The notes beneath the pieces were generated by a model, which was not told the DNA's origin, searched no databases, and saw only the letters and a program-made list of their open reading frames with translations. This document shows positions 1 to 7,673 of a stretch of 64,000 bases of DNA, piece by piece. Position 1 is the first letter of the stretch, and each line of letters opens with the position of its first letter. The translations under genes and the position numbers were made by a program. The stretch spans positions 89,247 to 153,246 of the forward strand of contig CAZOAZ010000007.1 of the NCBI GenBank assembly GCA_964577955.1, read 5' to 3'. This DNA is from CADEEX01 sp964577955. Its GTDB lineage: Bacteria > Acidobacteriota > Vicinamibacteria > Vicinamibacterales > CAVVIG01.

Positions 1-476
1 AGCGCCAGCGAGTCCTGCACCAGCGCGCTCAGATCGATCGGCTTCTCATGGCGCGGGCGATTGCGCGCGCCGAGTTCGCCGGCGCGCAGGACCTGCTCGA
101 TCGTTCCGAGCAGCCGGTCGGCGTCGGCGATCATCACGCCGTAAAACTCCTGGCGCTTCCCTTCTTCGACCTGCCGGTTCTGGAGCGTCTGCAGGTAGAG
201 CTTCATCGACGCGACCGGCGTCTTCAGCTCGTGGGTCACCGAATTGATGAAGGCCTCGTGGCGGACGTTCCGGCGGATTTCACGAACGAGGAAGATCGTG
301 TTGAGGACGACGCCCGTGATGATGAGAGGAAAGACGATGGCGCCGAGCACCAGCAGGCCGGCCTGACGCCAGCTGACGATGACCCAGCCGACGTAGAGGG
401 CGAGCGCCGCCGCGGCGACGGCGGCACCGAGCACGATGAACGAGACGATCGACCGCCGGCGCCCGCCGGACCTCAC
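1..476 (-). CDS. Sensor histidine kinase, N-terminal part (runs off the window)
   Basis: A membrane-bound two-component sensor kinase; only about 158 N-terminal residues are visible because the 3' end lies beyond base 1. Translation from a GTG at 476 gives a basic start (RSGGRRR), two hydrophobic segments at about residues 9-31 and 37-60, then a HisKA dimerisation/phosphoacceptor helix with the H-box HEAFINSVTHELKTPVA. The second His, in THELKTP, is the expected phosphorylated residue. There is almost no periplasmic loop between the two membrane segments, so it probably senses an intramembrane or cytoplasmic cue. An in-frame TGA upstream leaves the GTG as the only start. The ATPase domain and any response regulator gene are outside the window. 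Confidence 0.85.
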   Translation of the reverse strand, partial: MRSGGRRRSIVSFIVLGAAVAAAALALYVGWVIVSWRQAGLLVLGAIVFPLIITGVVLNTIFLVREIRRNVRHEAFINSVTHELKTPVASMKLYLQTLQNRQVEEGKRQEFYGVMIADADRLLGTIEQVLRAGELGARNRPRHEKPIDLSALVQDSLA

Positions 477-513
477 CCCGCCCTCACACGGTCAAGGATA
501 GAACGACCCGGGT

Positions 514-1368
514 CTAAGCGGCTTCCTCTTCTGGTACGCGGCCGATCCGCGCGACCTTCACATCCCAGACGAGCCCGACCGCCCCGAGAACCTTCAGCAG
601 CAGCCAGGTCGGGTCGAACTCGTACCAGGCGAGACCGTGGCGTGCCGACGTCGGGTGCGCGTGATGGTTGTTGTGCCAGCCCTCGCCGAAGGTGAAGAGC
701 GCGACCCACCAGCTGTTGCGGGAATCGTCGCGCGTCGCGAACCGGCGCGAGCCCCACATGTGCGTGACCGAGTTGATCGCCCACGTCGAATGGAGTCCGA
801 CGACGACGCGGAGGAAGATCGCCCAGTTCACCATGCCCCAGCCGCCGATCGCGAGCAGCGCGAAGCCGAGCACCGTCAACGGCACCCAGTGATACGTCGT
901 CAGCCAGCGATAGAACGGATCCTTGGCCAGGTCCGGCGCGTACTTCGACATCCGCGAGGTGTTGTTGTGGGAGGCCTCACCGAAGATGATCCAGCCAAGG
1001 TGCGCCCAGAAGCCGCTGACGCGCGGCGAATGCGGGTCGTTTTCCTGGTCAGAGTAGCGGTGATGGAGACGATGGGTGGCGACCCAGAAGATCGGTCCGC
1101 CCTCGAGCGTCAGCGTGGCGCAGGTGGCCAGGAAGTACTCGAACCAGCGTGGCGTGTTGAAACCGCGATGTGTATGAAGCCGGTGATAGCCCATGCTGAT
1201 GCCGAGGCCAACCGCGACCCAGTAAAGAAAGGCCGCGACGAGCACGTTTGTCCAGGTGATCGACCAGAACGCGGCGATTGCCATCACGTGAAACACGATG
1301 AGAACGACGGAGGTCAGAACGCTGATCTTGACGGGCTTCGAATCGGTGGCGGAAGCGGCTGCGGACAT
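514..1368 (-). CDS. Acyl-CoA / fatty acid desaturase (delta-9 type)
   Basis: A membrane di-iron desaturase that would introduce a cis double bond into saturated acyl chains and so adjust membrane fluidity. The 284-residue protein has the three histidine boxes of the stearoyl-CoA desaturase family: HRLHTH at residues 62-67, HRLHH at 99-103 and HNNHH at 232-236. Hydrophobic segments lie at about 17-37, 41-60, 162-180 and 183-200. A Shine-Dalgarno-like AGGAG precedes the ATG at 1368. It is shorter than eukaryotic desaturases and carries no cytochrome b5 domain, so electrons must come from a separate carrier. It lies 37 bases downstream of the kinase gene start on the same strand. Exact acyl substrate is not visible from sequence. 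Confidence 0.93.
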   Translation of the reverse strand: MSAAASATDSKPVKISVLTSVVLIVFHVMAIAAFWSITWTNVLVAAFLYWVAVGLGISMGYHRLHTHRGFNTPRWFEYFLATCATLTLEGGPIFWVATHRLHHRYSDQENDPHSPRVSGFWAHLGWIIFGEASHNNTSRMSKYAPDLAKDPFYRWLTTYHWVPLTVLGFALLAIGGWGMVNWAIFLRVVVGLHSTWAINSVTHMWGSRRFATRDDSRNSWWVALFTFGEGWHNNHHAHPTSARHGLAWYEFDPTWLLLKVLGAVGLVWDVKVARIGRVPEEEAA

Positions 1369-1464
1369 GGGGCTCCTGTGGGAACGGGATACCCATCAAG
1401 CTACCGGAGCTGGCCGCCGGCGACTGTAAGACTTCGGTAATACCTCAGGCGTGGCCGATTTCGG

Positions 1465-1866
1465 CTAGTTCCGAGGCCGCTTCCGACGTGCCGGCAAAGG
1501 GCCGCCGCCTTCACCGAGGGTCGTGATTCGGCTCAAGACTTCCTCGTGCAGCACGCGCATCTGCGTCTGCGTCTCCGCGTTGAGCTTCCGCAGCTCGGCG
1601 CAGGTTTCGTCATTGAGCTTCCGCATCTCAGCCCGGGTCTCGTCGTTGAGCGACCGCATTTCAGTCCGAGTCTCGTCGTTGAGCGACCGCATTTCCTTGC
1701 GGACGGCAGAAAATTCAGCGCCCATCTCGGTCCGCTGTTGCAGAATTTGCCGTTCGAGCGCAGAGACACGTTCGCCGAGCGCGTTCACGGCGTCTGGCAA
1801 TCCCTTCAGGCCCTCCATCGACAACTCCAGCAATTCCACACGTTTACCAATCCAGTCCGGCTGCAT
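1465..1866 (-). CDS. Coiled-coil protein with tandem 11-residue repeats
   Basis: I do not recognise a family. The 133-residue protein has no signal peptide or membrane segment. Residues about 54-108 are built from five consecutive 11-residue units of the type EMRSLNDETRA, with E-M/L-R at the start and L at position 5 of each unit. Hendecad spacing like this predicts a right-handed or straight coiled coil. Residues 1-50 are also heptad-like helix (LELSMEGLKGLPDAVNALG). The C-terminus ends in a basic patch, RRKRPRN. At DNA level the repeats are degenerate 33-base units near 1540-1705, with two units almost identical, so the array looks recently expanded. A structural or regulatory oligomer is likely; the function is unknown. 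Confidence 0.7.
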   Translation of the reverse strand: MQPDWIGKRVELLELSMEGLKGLPDAVNALGERVSALERQILQQRTEMGAEFSAVRKEMRSLNDETRTEMRSLNDETRAEMRKLNDETCAELRKLNAETQTQMRVLHEEVLSRITTLGEGGGPLPARRKRPRN

Positions 1867-1914
1867 CGGTCCTCCTCCCAGAGAGCGAGTTGCGCCCTGG
1901 CCGCCTGCGCGCGG

Positions 1915-2133
1915 TTATGAGGAGTGTTGCGATCTTTGTGCCGCTGGCGCCGCAACGAGCCAGTCGTGGACATGTGCGTCCAGGATATCGAGCATGAGGA
2001 AGCGGCAGCGTTCGAGAGAGGGCCCCTCGACTCGAATGTTGATGGCGCCGTGGAATTCAGCGGTCCACGTTCCGTGCTCCGCGCGCTGGTAGGTCGTGCG
2101 ATCGCGGAACGCCTCCACCGTTTTCATCAGCAT
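1915..2133 (-). CDS. Small hypothetical protein, weakly HicB-like
   Basis: A 72-residue protein whose middle (TWTAEFHGAINIRVEG...LERCRFLMLDILDA) has the strand-strand-helix look of HicB-type antitoxins, where a short sheet precedes a helix. No DNA-binding C-terminus and no HicA partner are visible, so the resemblance is weak and the function stays unknown. The ATG at 2133 is preceded on the coding strand by GGAAGG with a 7-base spacer, a good ribosome binding site that lies inside a hairpin (see 2136-2166). The coiled-coil gene follows 48 bases downstream on the same strand, so the two may be cotranscribed. Confidence 0.5.
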   Translation of the reverse strand: MLMKTVEAFRDRTTYQRAEHGTWTAEFHGAINIRVEGPSLERCRFLMLDILDAHVHDWLVAAPAAQRSQHSS

Positions 2134-2135
2134 TG

Positions 2136-2166
2136 CGTCACCTTCCTCTCTTGCGGAGGGGTGACG
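2136..2166 (-). promoter_or_regulatory. Hairpin sequestering the ribosome binding site of the 72-residue gene
   Basis: CGTCACC (2136-2142) pairs with GGTGACG (2160-2166), continued by CCTC (2145-2148) with GAGG (2156-2159) after a 2-base bulge. On the minus strand the arm next to the start codon contains GGAAGG, the apparent Shine-Dalgarno of the gene starting at 2133. The stem could mask translation initiation; it could also act as a terminator for the upstream nitronate monooxygenase gene, though no U-tract follows. Confidence 0.4.
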
Positions 2167-2226
2167 ATGCCATCGTCGGAGCCCTGCGTCAAGAGTGATG
2201 TGCGCCTCCGCGAGTTGACGATGGCT

Positions 2227-3204
2227 TCAATCGGCGAGCGTGTTCAGAAGACGCGTGCGGATGATCGTCTCCGCTTGCGCCATGATGCGGTCGACGAGTT
2301 CGCGCACCGTCGGGATGTCGTGAATGAGGCCCGCCACCATCCCGCACGACCACGCGCCGGCGTCCATCTCGCCCTGCTGCATGATCTTCGGGTACTTGCC
2401 GCCGACTTCGCCGGCGATGTCGGCGAACGTGATGCTGGCGCCGAGCGCGCGCTCCTTCTCGATGACGCGCTCGACGGCGGCGTTCTTGAGCACGCGTTCG
2501 GTGTTGCGGAGCGGCCGCATGATCAGCCGCGTGTCGAGCTCGGTGGCCGCGACCAGCGCCTGCTTGACGTGGTCGTGGACCGGCGCTTCCTTGGTCGCGA
2601 TGAAGCGCGTGCCCATGTTGATGCCGTCGGCGCCGAGCGCGAGCGCCGCGACGAGCGATCGGCCGTCGGCCATGCCGCCGGAGGCCACGAAGGGGATCGT
2701 CAATTCTTCCGCCGCGCGCGGCAGGAGAATGAAGTTCGGAATGTCGTCCTCGCCCGGATGGCCGCCGCATTCGAAGCCGTCCACGCTGACCGCGTCACAG
2801 CCGATCGACTGCGCCTTGAGCGAGTGCCGGACCGACGTGCACTTGTGAATGACCTTGATGCCGGCCTCTTTCAACGCCGGCAGCCATTTCTGCGGATTGT
2901 TGCCGGCGGTTTCGACGATCTTCACGCCGCCCTCGATGATCGCGGCGACGTAACCGGGATAGTCGGGCGGGGTGACCGCGGGCAGGAACGTCAGGTTCAC
3001 GCCGAATGGACGATCGGTCATCTGACGGCAGCGCCTGATCTCGTTGGCCAACGCCTCTGGTGAGCGCTGCGTGAGTCCGGTGATGATGCCCAGTCCACCG
3101 GCATTCGAGACCGCCGCGGCGAGCTCCGCGAAACCGACGTAGTGCATGCCGCCCTGGATGATCGGGTGCTCGATCCCGAACATCTCCGTGATTCTGGTTT
3201 TCAT
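2227..3204 (-). CDS. Nitronate monooxygenase (2-nitropropane dioxygenase family)
   Basis: FMN-dependent TIM-barrel enzyme that oxidises alkyl nitronates such as propionate-3-nitronate. The 325-residue protein begins MKTRITEMFGIEHPIIQGGM, the family's usual start with the IxQGGM strand. Other signatures are NAGGLGIITG (35-43), DGFECGGHPG (142-151), where the GGH segment corresponds to the flavin site region, ASGGMADGR (174-182) and GADGINMGTRF (191-201). These resemble class II nitronate monooxygenases; FabK-like enoyl reductases share the fold but usually differ at these sites. It is a single gene flanked upstream by a triple REP-like cluster. A metabolic role in nitronate detoxification is family knowledge, not shown by neighbours. 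Confidence 0.9.
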   Translation of the reverse strand: MKTRITEMFGIEHPIIQGGMHYVGFAELAAAVSNAGGLGIITGLTQRSPEALANEIRRCRQMTDRPFGVNLTFLPAVTPPDYPGYVAAIIEGGVKIVETAGNNPQKWLPALKEAGIKVIHKCTSVRHSLKAQSIGCDAVSVDGFECGGHPGEDDIPNFILLPRAAEELTIPFVASGGMADGRSLVAALALGADGINMGTRFIATKEAPVHDHVKQALVAATELDTRLIMRPLRNTERVLKNAAVERVIEKERALGASITFADIAGEVGGKYPKIMQQGEMDAGAWSCGMVAGLIHDIPTVRELVDRIMAQAETIIRTRLLNTLAD

Positions 3205-3220
3205 GGATGGATGGTCTGTT

Positions 3221-3334
3221 TGTGGGATCCGGCTTCAGCCGGATTGCATTGATGCTCGGACGTGAGAGATGTAGGGTCCGGCTTTAGCCGGACCTCTGAC
3301 GTCTGAGGTCCGACTGAAGTCGGACCCTACATCT
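3221..3334. repeat. Cluster of three REP-like palindromes, two in a face-to-face pair
   Basis: One hairpin GGATCCGGCT-tc-AGCCGGAT lies at about 3225-3245. A second, GGTCCGGCTttAGCCGGACC (about 3275-3294), and a third, GGTCCGACTgaAGTCGGACC (about 3307-3326), face each other; with their flanks (AGATGTAGG / CCTACATCT) they form a 68-base inverted repeat, 3267-3334. Three differences between the arms preserve pairing inside each small hairpin. It lies between the PQQ dehydrogenase and nitronate monooxygenase genes, both on the minus strand. Confidence 0.85.
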
Positions 3335-3344
3335 GCATGACGAT

Positions 3345-5507
3345 CTAGTTGGCGGGCAGCGTGAACGCGATGAACTCGCCCGAGTAGCTGCCGCCGCTGA
3401 CGGCGACGAGGATGTACTGCTTGCCGTCGACCATGTAGGTCATCGGCGAGCCGCTCTGCGGCGCGGGCATGTAGACCGCGCCGACTTCACGGCCGGTGGT
3501 CTTGTCCCAGGCGCGCAGCATCGCGCCGCGCGGATGCTCTGGCGTGGTCGTGACCTGCGAGTCGCCCATCACCACCAGCGTCTTGGTGTTCATCAATCCC
3601 ACACCGGACACACCGGGTTGACCGGTCTTGGGAATGTTGAGCCCACGCAGCGCCGGATGATTGCGCACGTTGTCGGGCGTGTCGCCTGCCGGCGACTGCC
3701 ACATGATCTCGCCGCGATCGAGATTGATCGCCGAGATCATCCCGTACGGCGGTTTGTAGATCGGCAGCCCCTGCACCGTCAGCCCATTGTTCGCCGCGGT
3801 CAGGTCGGCTTCGGAAACGCCGGCCGGCTGCTGCGTCGCAGCCGGCGACAAGGTGGTCGGCGCGAACGGGCGGCCCGAACCATCCGCCGCACAGCAATCG
3901 CCAGGACCGAGCACTTCACGGAACGGCCGCCCGGCGATCCCCGAGAGATAGCGGATGTCAGAGAACCCTGGCGGCGACGCGACGAGCGATCGCGCCGACG
4001 GCGCGTTCGAGGCCTGCGCGTAGACGACGTGCAGTTCCGGATCGCCTGACGATCCCGGCCAGTTCGTCGCCGTGCCGGCGCCCACCGCACCGAGGATGCC
4101 TGAGACGTTGCCCAGAATCGGTGGCGTGAACGGCGACGTGCCGACTTTGTAACGCTTCAGCACTTCGAGCGCCTGCGCCCGCAGTTCCGGCGTGTAGTCG
4201 ATCAGATCGTCAGGGACTTTGAGGTAGTTGCGGTTGTAGGGCGGCGGTTTGGTTGGGAACGGCTGCGTCGCCGCGGTCTTCTCTCCCGGTACTGTCGACT
4301 GTTCCACCGGACGCTCTTCGATCGGCCACACCGGCTGACCGTTCGTGCGGTCGAACACGTAGAGGAACCCCTGCTTGCTTGGCTGCGCCACGACCTTGAT
4401 CGGGCGACCGCCGACGTTGATATCCATCAGAATCGGCGCCGACGAGTTGTCGAAGTTCCAGATGCCGTGATGCACGAGTTGGAAGTGCCACTTGCGCTGG
4501 CCGGTCTTGAGGTCGACGGCCACCAGCGATTCCGAGAAGAGGTTGTTGCCCGGCCGATGTCCGCCGTAGAAGTCCGATGACGGCGTCTCGACTGGCAGGT
4601 AGGCCATGTTCAGATCCGCGTCGATCGAAATCTCGGTCCACACGCCGGTATTGCCGTTGACCGACCAGGAGTCGTTCTCCCACGTATCGTTGCCGAGTTC
4701 TCCGGGCCGCGGAATCGTGTTCCAGGTCCAGAGCAGCCGGCCGGTCTTCGCGTCGAAGCCGCGCACCAGGCCCTTGGTGTTGTTGTGGCTCGGGACCGTC
4801 TGCCCTTCGCGGAACGACGAACCGACGACGATGACGTCGTTGGCGATGGCCGGTGTGGAGTGAATGCCGATTTCACCCGTCTCGAGATCGATCGGCTGGC
4901 GGTTGCCGAGGACCACGCCCTGCTTCAGGTCGACGACCCCGTTGGTGCCGAACGACGTGATCATCGCGCCGGTCTTGGCGTTCAGCGAGATCATGCGGTA
5001 GCCGGTCGTGAAATAGATGATCCGCTCGTCGCCGCGGCCGTCGGTCCAGTACGAGACGCCGCGTCCGGACAACTGGCGCGGCGAGACCACCGCACGGCGT
5101 CCCTCGCGGACAGTATGGGTCCAGACCACTTCACCCGTCTTCGCGTCGAGCGCGACGACCGCACGCCGCACGCCGGCGGTCGAGTAGAGGATGCCCTTGA
5201 CCATGATCGGCGTCCCTTCGAGCTTGTACTCGGGACGCGATCCGAGGTTATCGGTCTTGAAGCGCCACGCCACTTCGAGCTTGCTGAAGTTCGAGGCGTT
5301 GATCTGATCGAGCGGCGAGTACCGCGTGCCGCGGATGTCGCCGTTGTAGTGCGGCCATTCGCCGTTCTTGGTGGACGGCTGCGCCGGCCAGTTCCCGGGC
5401 GGCGGTGGCGTGCCGATGAAAATCTGTCCGGAGACGCCGGTCGTCAGGGTGCTGACCCCGATGACGACGACCGCGCCTGCTATCAACCACTTGATTCTGT
5501 TGCGCAT
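3345..5507 (-). CDS. Exported PQQ-dependent dehydrogenase (quinoprotein)
   Basis: An eight-bladed beta-propeller quinoprotein that would oxidise an alcohol, aldose or polyol in the periplasm and pass electrons to the respiratory chain. The 720-residue precursor has a signal peptide (MRNRIKWLIAGAVVVIGVST, cleavage near VSG-Q at about 28). PQQ-propeller repeats include VVALDAKTGEVVWTH, GFDAKTGRLLWTWN and LVAVDLKTGQRKWHFQ, the last followed by HHGIWNFD, which matches the glucose/membrane-type PQQ dehydrogenases. No haem-binding CxxCH is present, so it is not a quinohaemoprotein. The only two cysteines are adjacent (GPGDCCAADG, near residue 530) and do not sit where the disulfide ring of methanol dehydrogenases lies. 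Substrate is unknown; no PQQ biosynthesis gene is nearby. Confidence 0.9.
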   Translation of the reverse strand: MRNRIKWLIAGAVVVIGVSTLTTGVSGQIFIGTPPPPGNWPAQPSTKNGEWPHYNGDIRGTRYSPLDQINASNFSKLEVAWRFKTDNLGSRPEYKLEGTPIMVKGILYSTAGVRRAVVALDAKTGEVVWTHTVREGRRAVVSPRQLSGRGVSYWTDGRGDERIIYFTTGYRMISLNAKTGAMITSFGTNGVVDLKQGVVLGNRQPIDLETGEIGIHSTPAIANDVIVVGSSFREGQTVPSHNNTKGLVRGFDAKTGRLLWTWNTIPRPGELGNDTWENDSWSVNGNTGVWTEISIDADLNMAYLPVETPSSDFYGGHRPGNNLFSESLVAVDLKTGQRKWHFQLVHHGIWNFDNSSAPILMDINVGGRPIKVVAQPSKQGFLYVFDRTNGQPVWPIEERPVEQSTVPGEKTAATQPFPTKPPPYNRNYLKVPDDLIDYTPELRAQALEVLKRYKVGTSPFTPPILGNVSGILGAVGAGTATNWPGSSGDPELHVVYAQASNAPSARSLVASPPGFSDIRYLSGIAGRPFREVLGPGDCCAADGSGRPFAPTTLSPAATQQPAGVSEADLTAANNGLTVQGLPIYKPPYGMISAINLDRGEIMWQSPAGDTPDNVRNHPALRGLNIPKTGQPGVSGVGLMNTKTLVVMGDSQVTTTPEHPRGAMLRAWDKTTGREVGAVYMPAPQSGSPMTYMVDGKQYILVAVSGGSYSGEFIAFTLPAN

Positions 5508-5612
5508 CGCTCACTCCTTGCCGCGGCCCGGCTTCCGCCCAAACGCGAGGGTTCTAGAACGGGGGAACGTTAGGGGAGCGGGCGGCGGGAGTCAAGGTCA
5601 AAGGCGCTGCAA

Positions 5613-5685
5613 AGGCGGCGGCCAATTCCGCCAGAGCACCGGCCTTCTAAGCCGGGGGTCCCGCGTTCGAGTCACGGCGGGCCGT
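5613..5685 (+). tRNA. tRNA-Arg(TCT)-like sequence, probably a degenerate copy
   Basis: Bases 5639-5655 form a perfect anticodon arm, CCGGC-CTTCTAA-GCCGG, with anticodon TCT (Arg). A variable loop GGGTC follows, then a T-arm CCGCG-TTCGAGT-CACGG (5661-5677, one mismatch) and a plausible 3' acceptor strand CGGGCCG. The 5' half is not normal: no sequence at the right distance pairs fully with the acceptor strand, the D-arm is shortened, and GGCGG...CCGCC (about 5613-5632) makes its own hairpin. No CCA is encoded. Either a decayed tRNA or a strongly atypical one; I favour decay. 5' boundary is approximate. Confidence 0.35.
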
Positions 5686-5735
5686 CGCTGGACCGGCTTG
5701 GGTTTCCCCAAGGAGCGGTACGAAGCCAGCGCAGG

Positions 5736-6200
5736 CTAGTTCTTTCTGACGCCCGCACCCATCAGGACCGTTTGACCTGCGTTCGCATCGAAGGTGACCT
5801 TCGCTTTGCCGTCACCGTCCGGCACCATCGTCACGGTGGCGGCGAAGGCCTGACCTGAATAGTCGGCAGCGAATCGAAGCGTGATCTCGTGATCGTTTTT
5901 CCTGATGTCGGTCGTTGGCTCGAAGTGGAAGTTGCCCCAGTCCTTCAGTTCGCCGACGATGCGACCGTCGCGACGCTCGAGCACGAGCGTACGATCGAAA
6001 ATGCCTTGCGGCGTCTCGAACGCGATGGTCCACGTTCCGAGAAACGGCGCCGTATCGGTCACGGTCAGCGGAGTTTGGGCGGCCACAACCGGAAGCAGTG
6101 CGAGCCAGAGGGCGATGGCGATGCCGGCGACGCGAGGTCGCCATTGGGGGATGAGACGTTCAGTCGAAGCGGCGGACAGTTTCGATGGCGTCGTGTTCAT
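5736..6200 (-). CDS. Secreted protein of unknown function
   Basis: A 154-residue protein from the ATG at 6200; an in-frame GTG at 6236 would add 12 residues, but the ATG gives the simpler N-terminus. The leader is long (about 20 polar residues) before a hydrophobic core GIAIALWLALLPVV and a cleavage-like AAQ, predicting export. The mature part is beta-rich: PFLGTWTIAFETPQGIFDR, LVLERRDGRIVGEL, ITLRFAADYSGQAF and ATVTMVPDGDGKAKVTF look like alternating strands of a small barrel, reminiscent of lipocalin-like proteins with a GTW motif. No catalytic motif is seen. It follows the tRNA-like remnant and precedes another secreted protein gene on the same strand; the function is unknown. Confidence 0.65.
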   Translation of the reverse strand: MNTTPSKLSAASTERLIPQWRPRVAGIAIALWLALLPVVAAQTPLTVTDTAPFLGTWTIAFETPQGIFDRTLVLERRDGRIVGELKDWGNFHFEPTTDIRKNDHEITLRFAADYSGQAFAATVTMVPDGDGKAKVTFDANAGQTVLMGAGVRKN

Positions 6201-6343
6201 GGCCTGTCGAGATGGCAAGATCCGCACCACCGCCACAGGTCTTCAAAGTCAACGACTTGCGAGCATCCACGTGTGAAGCCGAAGCCCAGGTGCGCCGCAA
6301 CGCCACAGCGTCTTGATTAGGCCGATCGCAGTCAGAGGACGTG

Positions 6344-6979
6344 CTATCTCGCGGTCGGCGTGAAGGTCCACGTCCAGTTGTTGTTCAGCGCGGTCATGAC
6401 GATGGACTTGCCGTCAGGCGTGACCCGAATCGTCTTCACCCCCTGAGCGCCGCCGAGCGCCAGGATCATCGGATCGGGAGGGGCGATGAACTCGGTTCGC
6501 GACTTCACGCCGCCCTTGAAAGGAGTCGGGGTTCGGCCGCACGCCTGGGTCACCATCGTGTCCGGATGAATGCGCCGGCCAACCAATTCGATGGTGCCCG
6601 GCGACTGCGCGGATGCCTTGGCCTCGACGACATCGAAGTGCTCGTACGGACCGCTCAGCGAGCCCACCGGACAGCCCTTGCCAATCGCCTCCAGATTCGT
6701 GACTCGCGCCGGAAAGTTCTGAAAGGCTGCCGATCCCACGAGCGTCTTCTTGTTCTTGTCCCAGTCGAACGACAAGGTGACTTTATCGGTCACGTCACCA
6801 TACAGGTCAGCGTCGGTGGCCGGAAGCTGGACGTGCTTGTCGGCGATTTCTCCGACGACTTCGTAGTGAACGACGGTCACCTTTGACCATTGCTGCAGCA
6901 GCGCCATATTCGGCGTCTGCGCGAATGCAGTGGAAGCGCTCGCCAGCATGACCATGACAAAGAATCGTCCGCGCATCAC
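6344..6979 (-). CDS. Secreted protein of unknown function
   Basis: A 211-residue protein with a clear signal peptide (MMRGRFFVMVMLASASTAFAQ, cleavage at AFA-Q); the second Met is an equally good start. The mature region is beta-rich and has two cysteines (GKGCPVG and TQACGRT) that could form a disulfide in the periplasm. The C-terminus (TIRVTPDGKSIVMTALNNNWTWTFTP) reads like antiparallel strands. I recognise no family. It is 107 bases from the previous secreted protein gene, on the same strand, so the pair may be an operon. Confidence 0.65.
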   Translation of the reverse strand: MMRGRFFVMVMLASASTAFAQTPNMALLQQWSKVTVVHYEVVGEIADKHVQLPATDADLYGDVTDKVTLSFDWDKNKKTLVGSAAFQNFPARVTNLEAIGKGCPVGSLSGPYEHFDVVEAKASAQSPGTIELVGRRIHPDTMVTQACGRTPTPFKGGVKSRTEFIAPPDPMILALGGAQGVKTIRVTPDGKSIVMTALNNNWTWTFTPTAR

Positions 6980-7027
6980 CCAGTCCTCCTCCGAGACAAC
7001 TCGGCGCTTGCCGCGCGAATCGCGGCG

Positions 7028-7654
7028 CTACTGACCTTCCAGATCATCGAAAAACTCGACGATACCGGTCTCGAGCGAATATTCGGCGCCGACGACCCGC
7101 AGGCCGTCGTTGGCAATCATCTTTTCCAGGACCTCGGAACCATGCCGAAGGTGACTGACGGAGACGCCCACGTTCATCCGCACCGCATGACGCACCAGCG
7201 CCTCGCGGTCATGGCGCAGCTCGGTGTGCATCAATCCCTCGACCGACGGTTTGACGCGATCGACGATCGACTTGAGATGCCGGGACTGGGTGCTGCCCGG
7301 CTGCTCGAGCGCGTCGATGGTCGCCAGTATGGCGCCGCACTGCGAGTGGCCGAGGACGATGACCAGCCGGGTTCCGAACCTCGCCGCGGCAAACTCGACA
7401 CTGCCGACTTGCGACGGCGCGACGATGTTGCCGGCCACGCGAATGACGAAGAGATCGCCGAGTCCTTGATCGAAGACGAATTCCGCCGGCACCCGCGCGT
7501 CGGAGCAGCCGAGGATGATCGCGAACGGTTGCTGCCGGAGGTCGAGTTCAATCCGTCGCGTTTCGCTGACCACGCCGCCGCCGCCGCGAACGTTGGCGAC
7601 GAATCGTTTGTTGCCGTCCTTCAGTCGCTGCAGAGCCTCCGCCGCTGAAACCAT
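7028..7654 (-). CDS. Beta-carbonic anhydrase
   Basis: Zinc enzyme that interconverts CO2 and bicarbonate in the cytoplasm. The 208-residue protein carries the complete beta-class active site: CSDAR at 50-54 (Cys50 zinc ligand; Asp52 and Arg54 dyad) and HSQC at 103-106 (His103 and Cys106 zinc ligands). The surrounding FVIRVAGN (69-76) and GSVEFAA (84-90) segments are also typical. Length matches the family. It lies 19 bases before the stop of the hydrolase gene upstream of it on the same strand, so cotranscription is possible, but no functional link is evident. Confidence 0.95.
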   Translation of the reverse strand: MVSAAEALQRLKDGNKRFVANVRGGGGVVSETRRIELDLRQQPFAIILGCSDARVPAEFVFDQGLGDLFVIRVAGNIVAPSQVGSVEFAAARFGTRLVIVLGHSQCGAILATIDALEQPGSTQSRHLKSIVDRVKPSVEGLMHTELRHDREALVRHAVRMNVGVSVSHLRHGSEVLEKMIANDGLRVVGAEYSLETGIVEFFDDLEGQ

Positions 7655-7673
7655 CGATCCTCGTTTTCGGGGT

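Noticed and set aside
3221..3334. Possible CRISPR array suggested by several near-identical repeats.
   Set aside because: The repeats are self-palindromic, irregularly spaced and inverted relative to each other, without unique spacers of constant length. The pattern is REP-like, not CRISPR.
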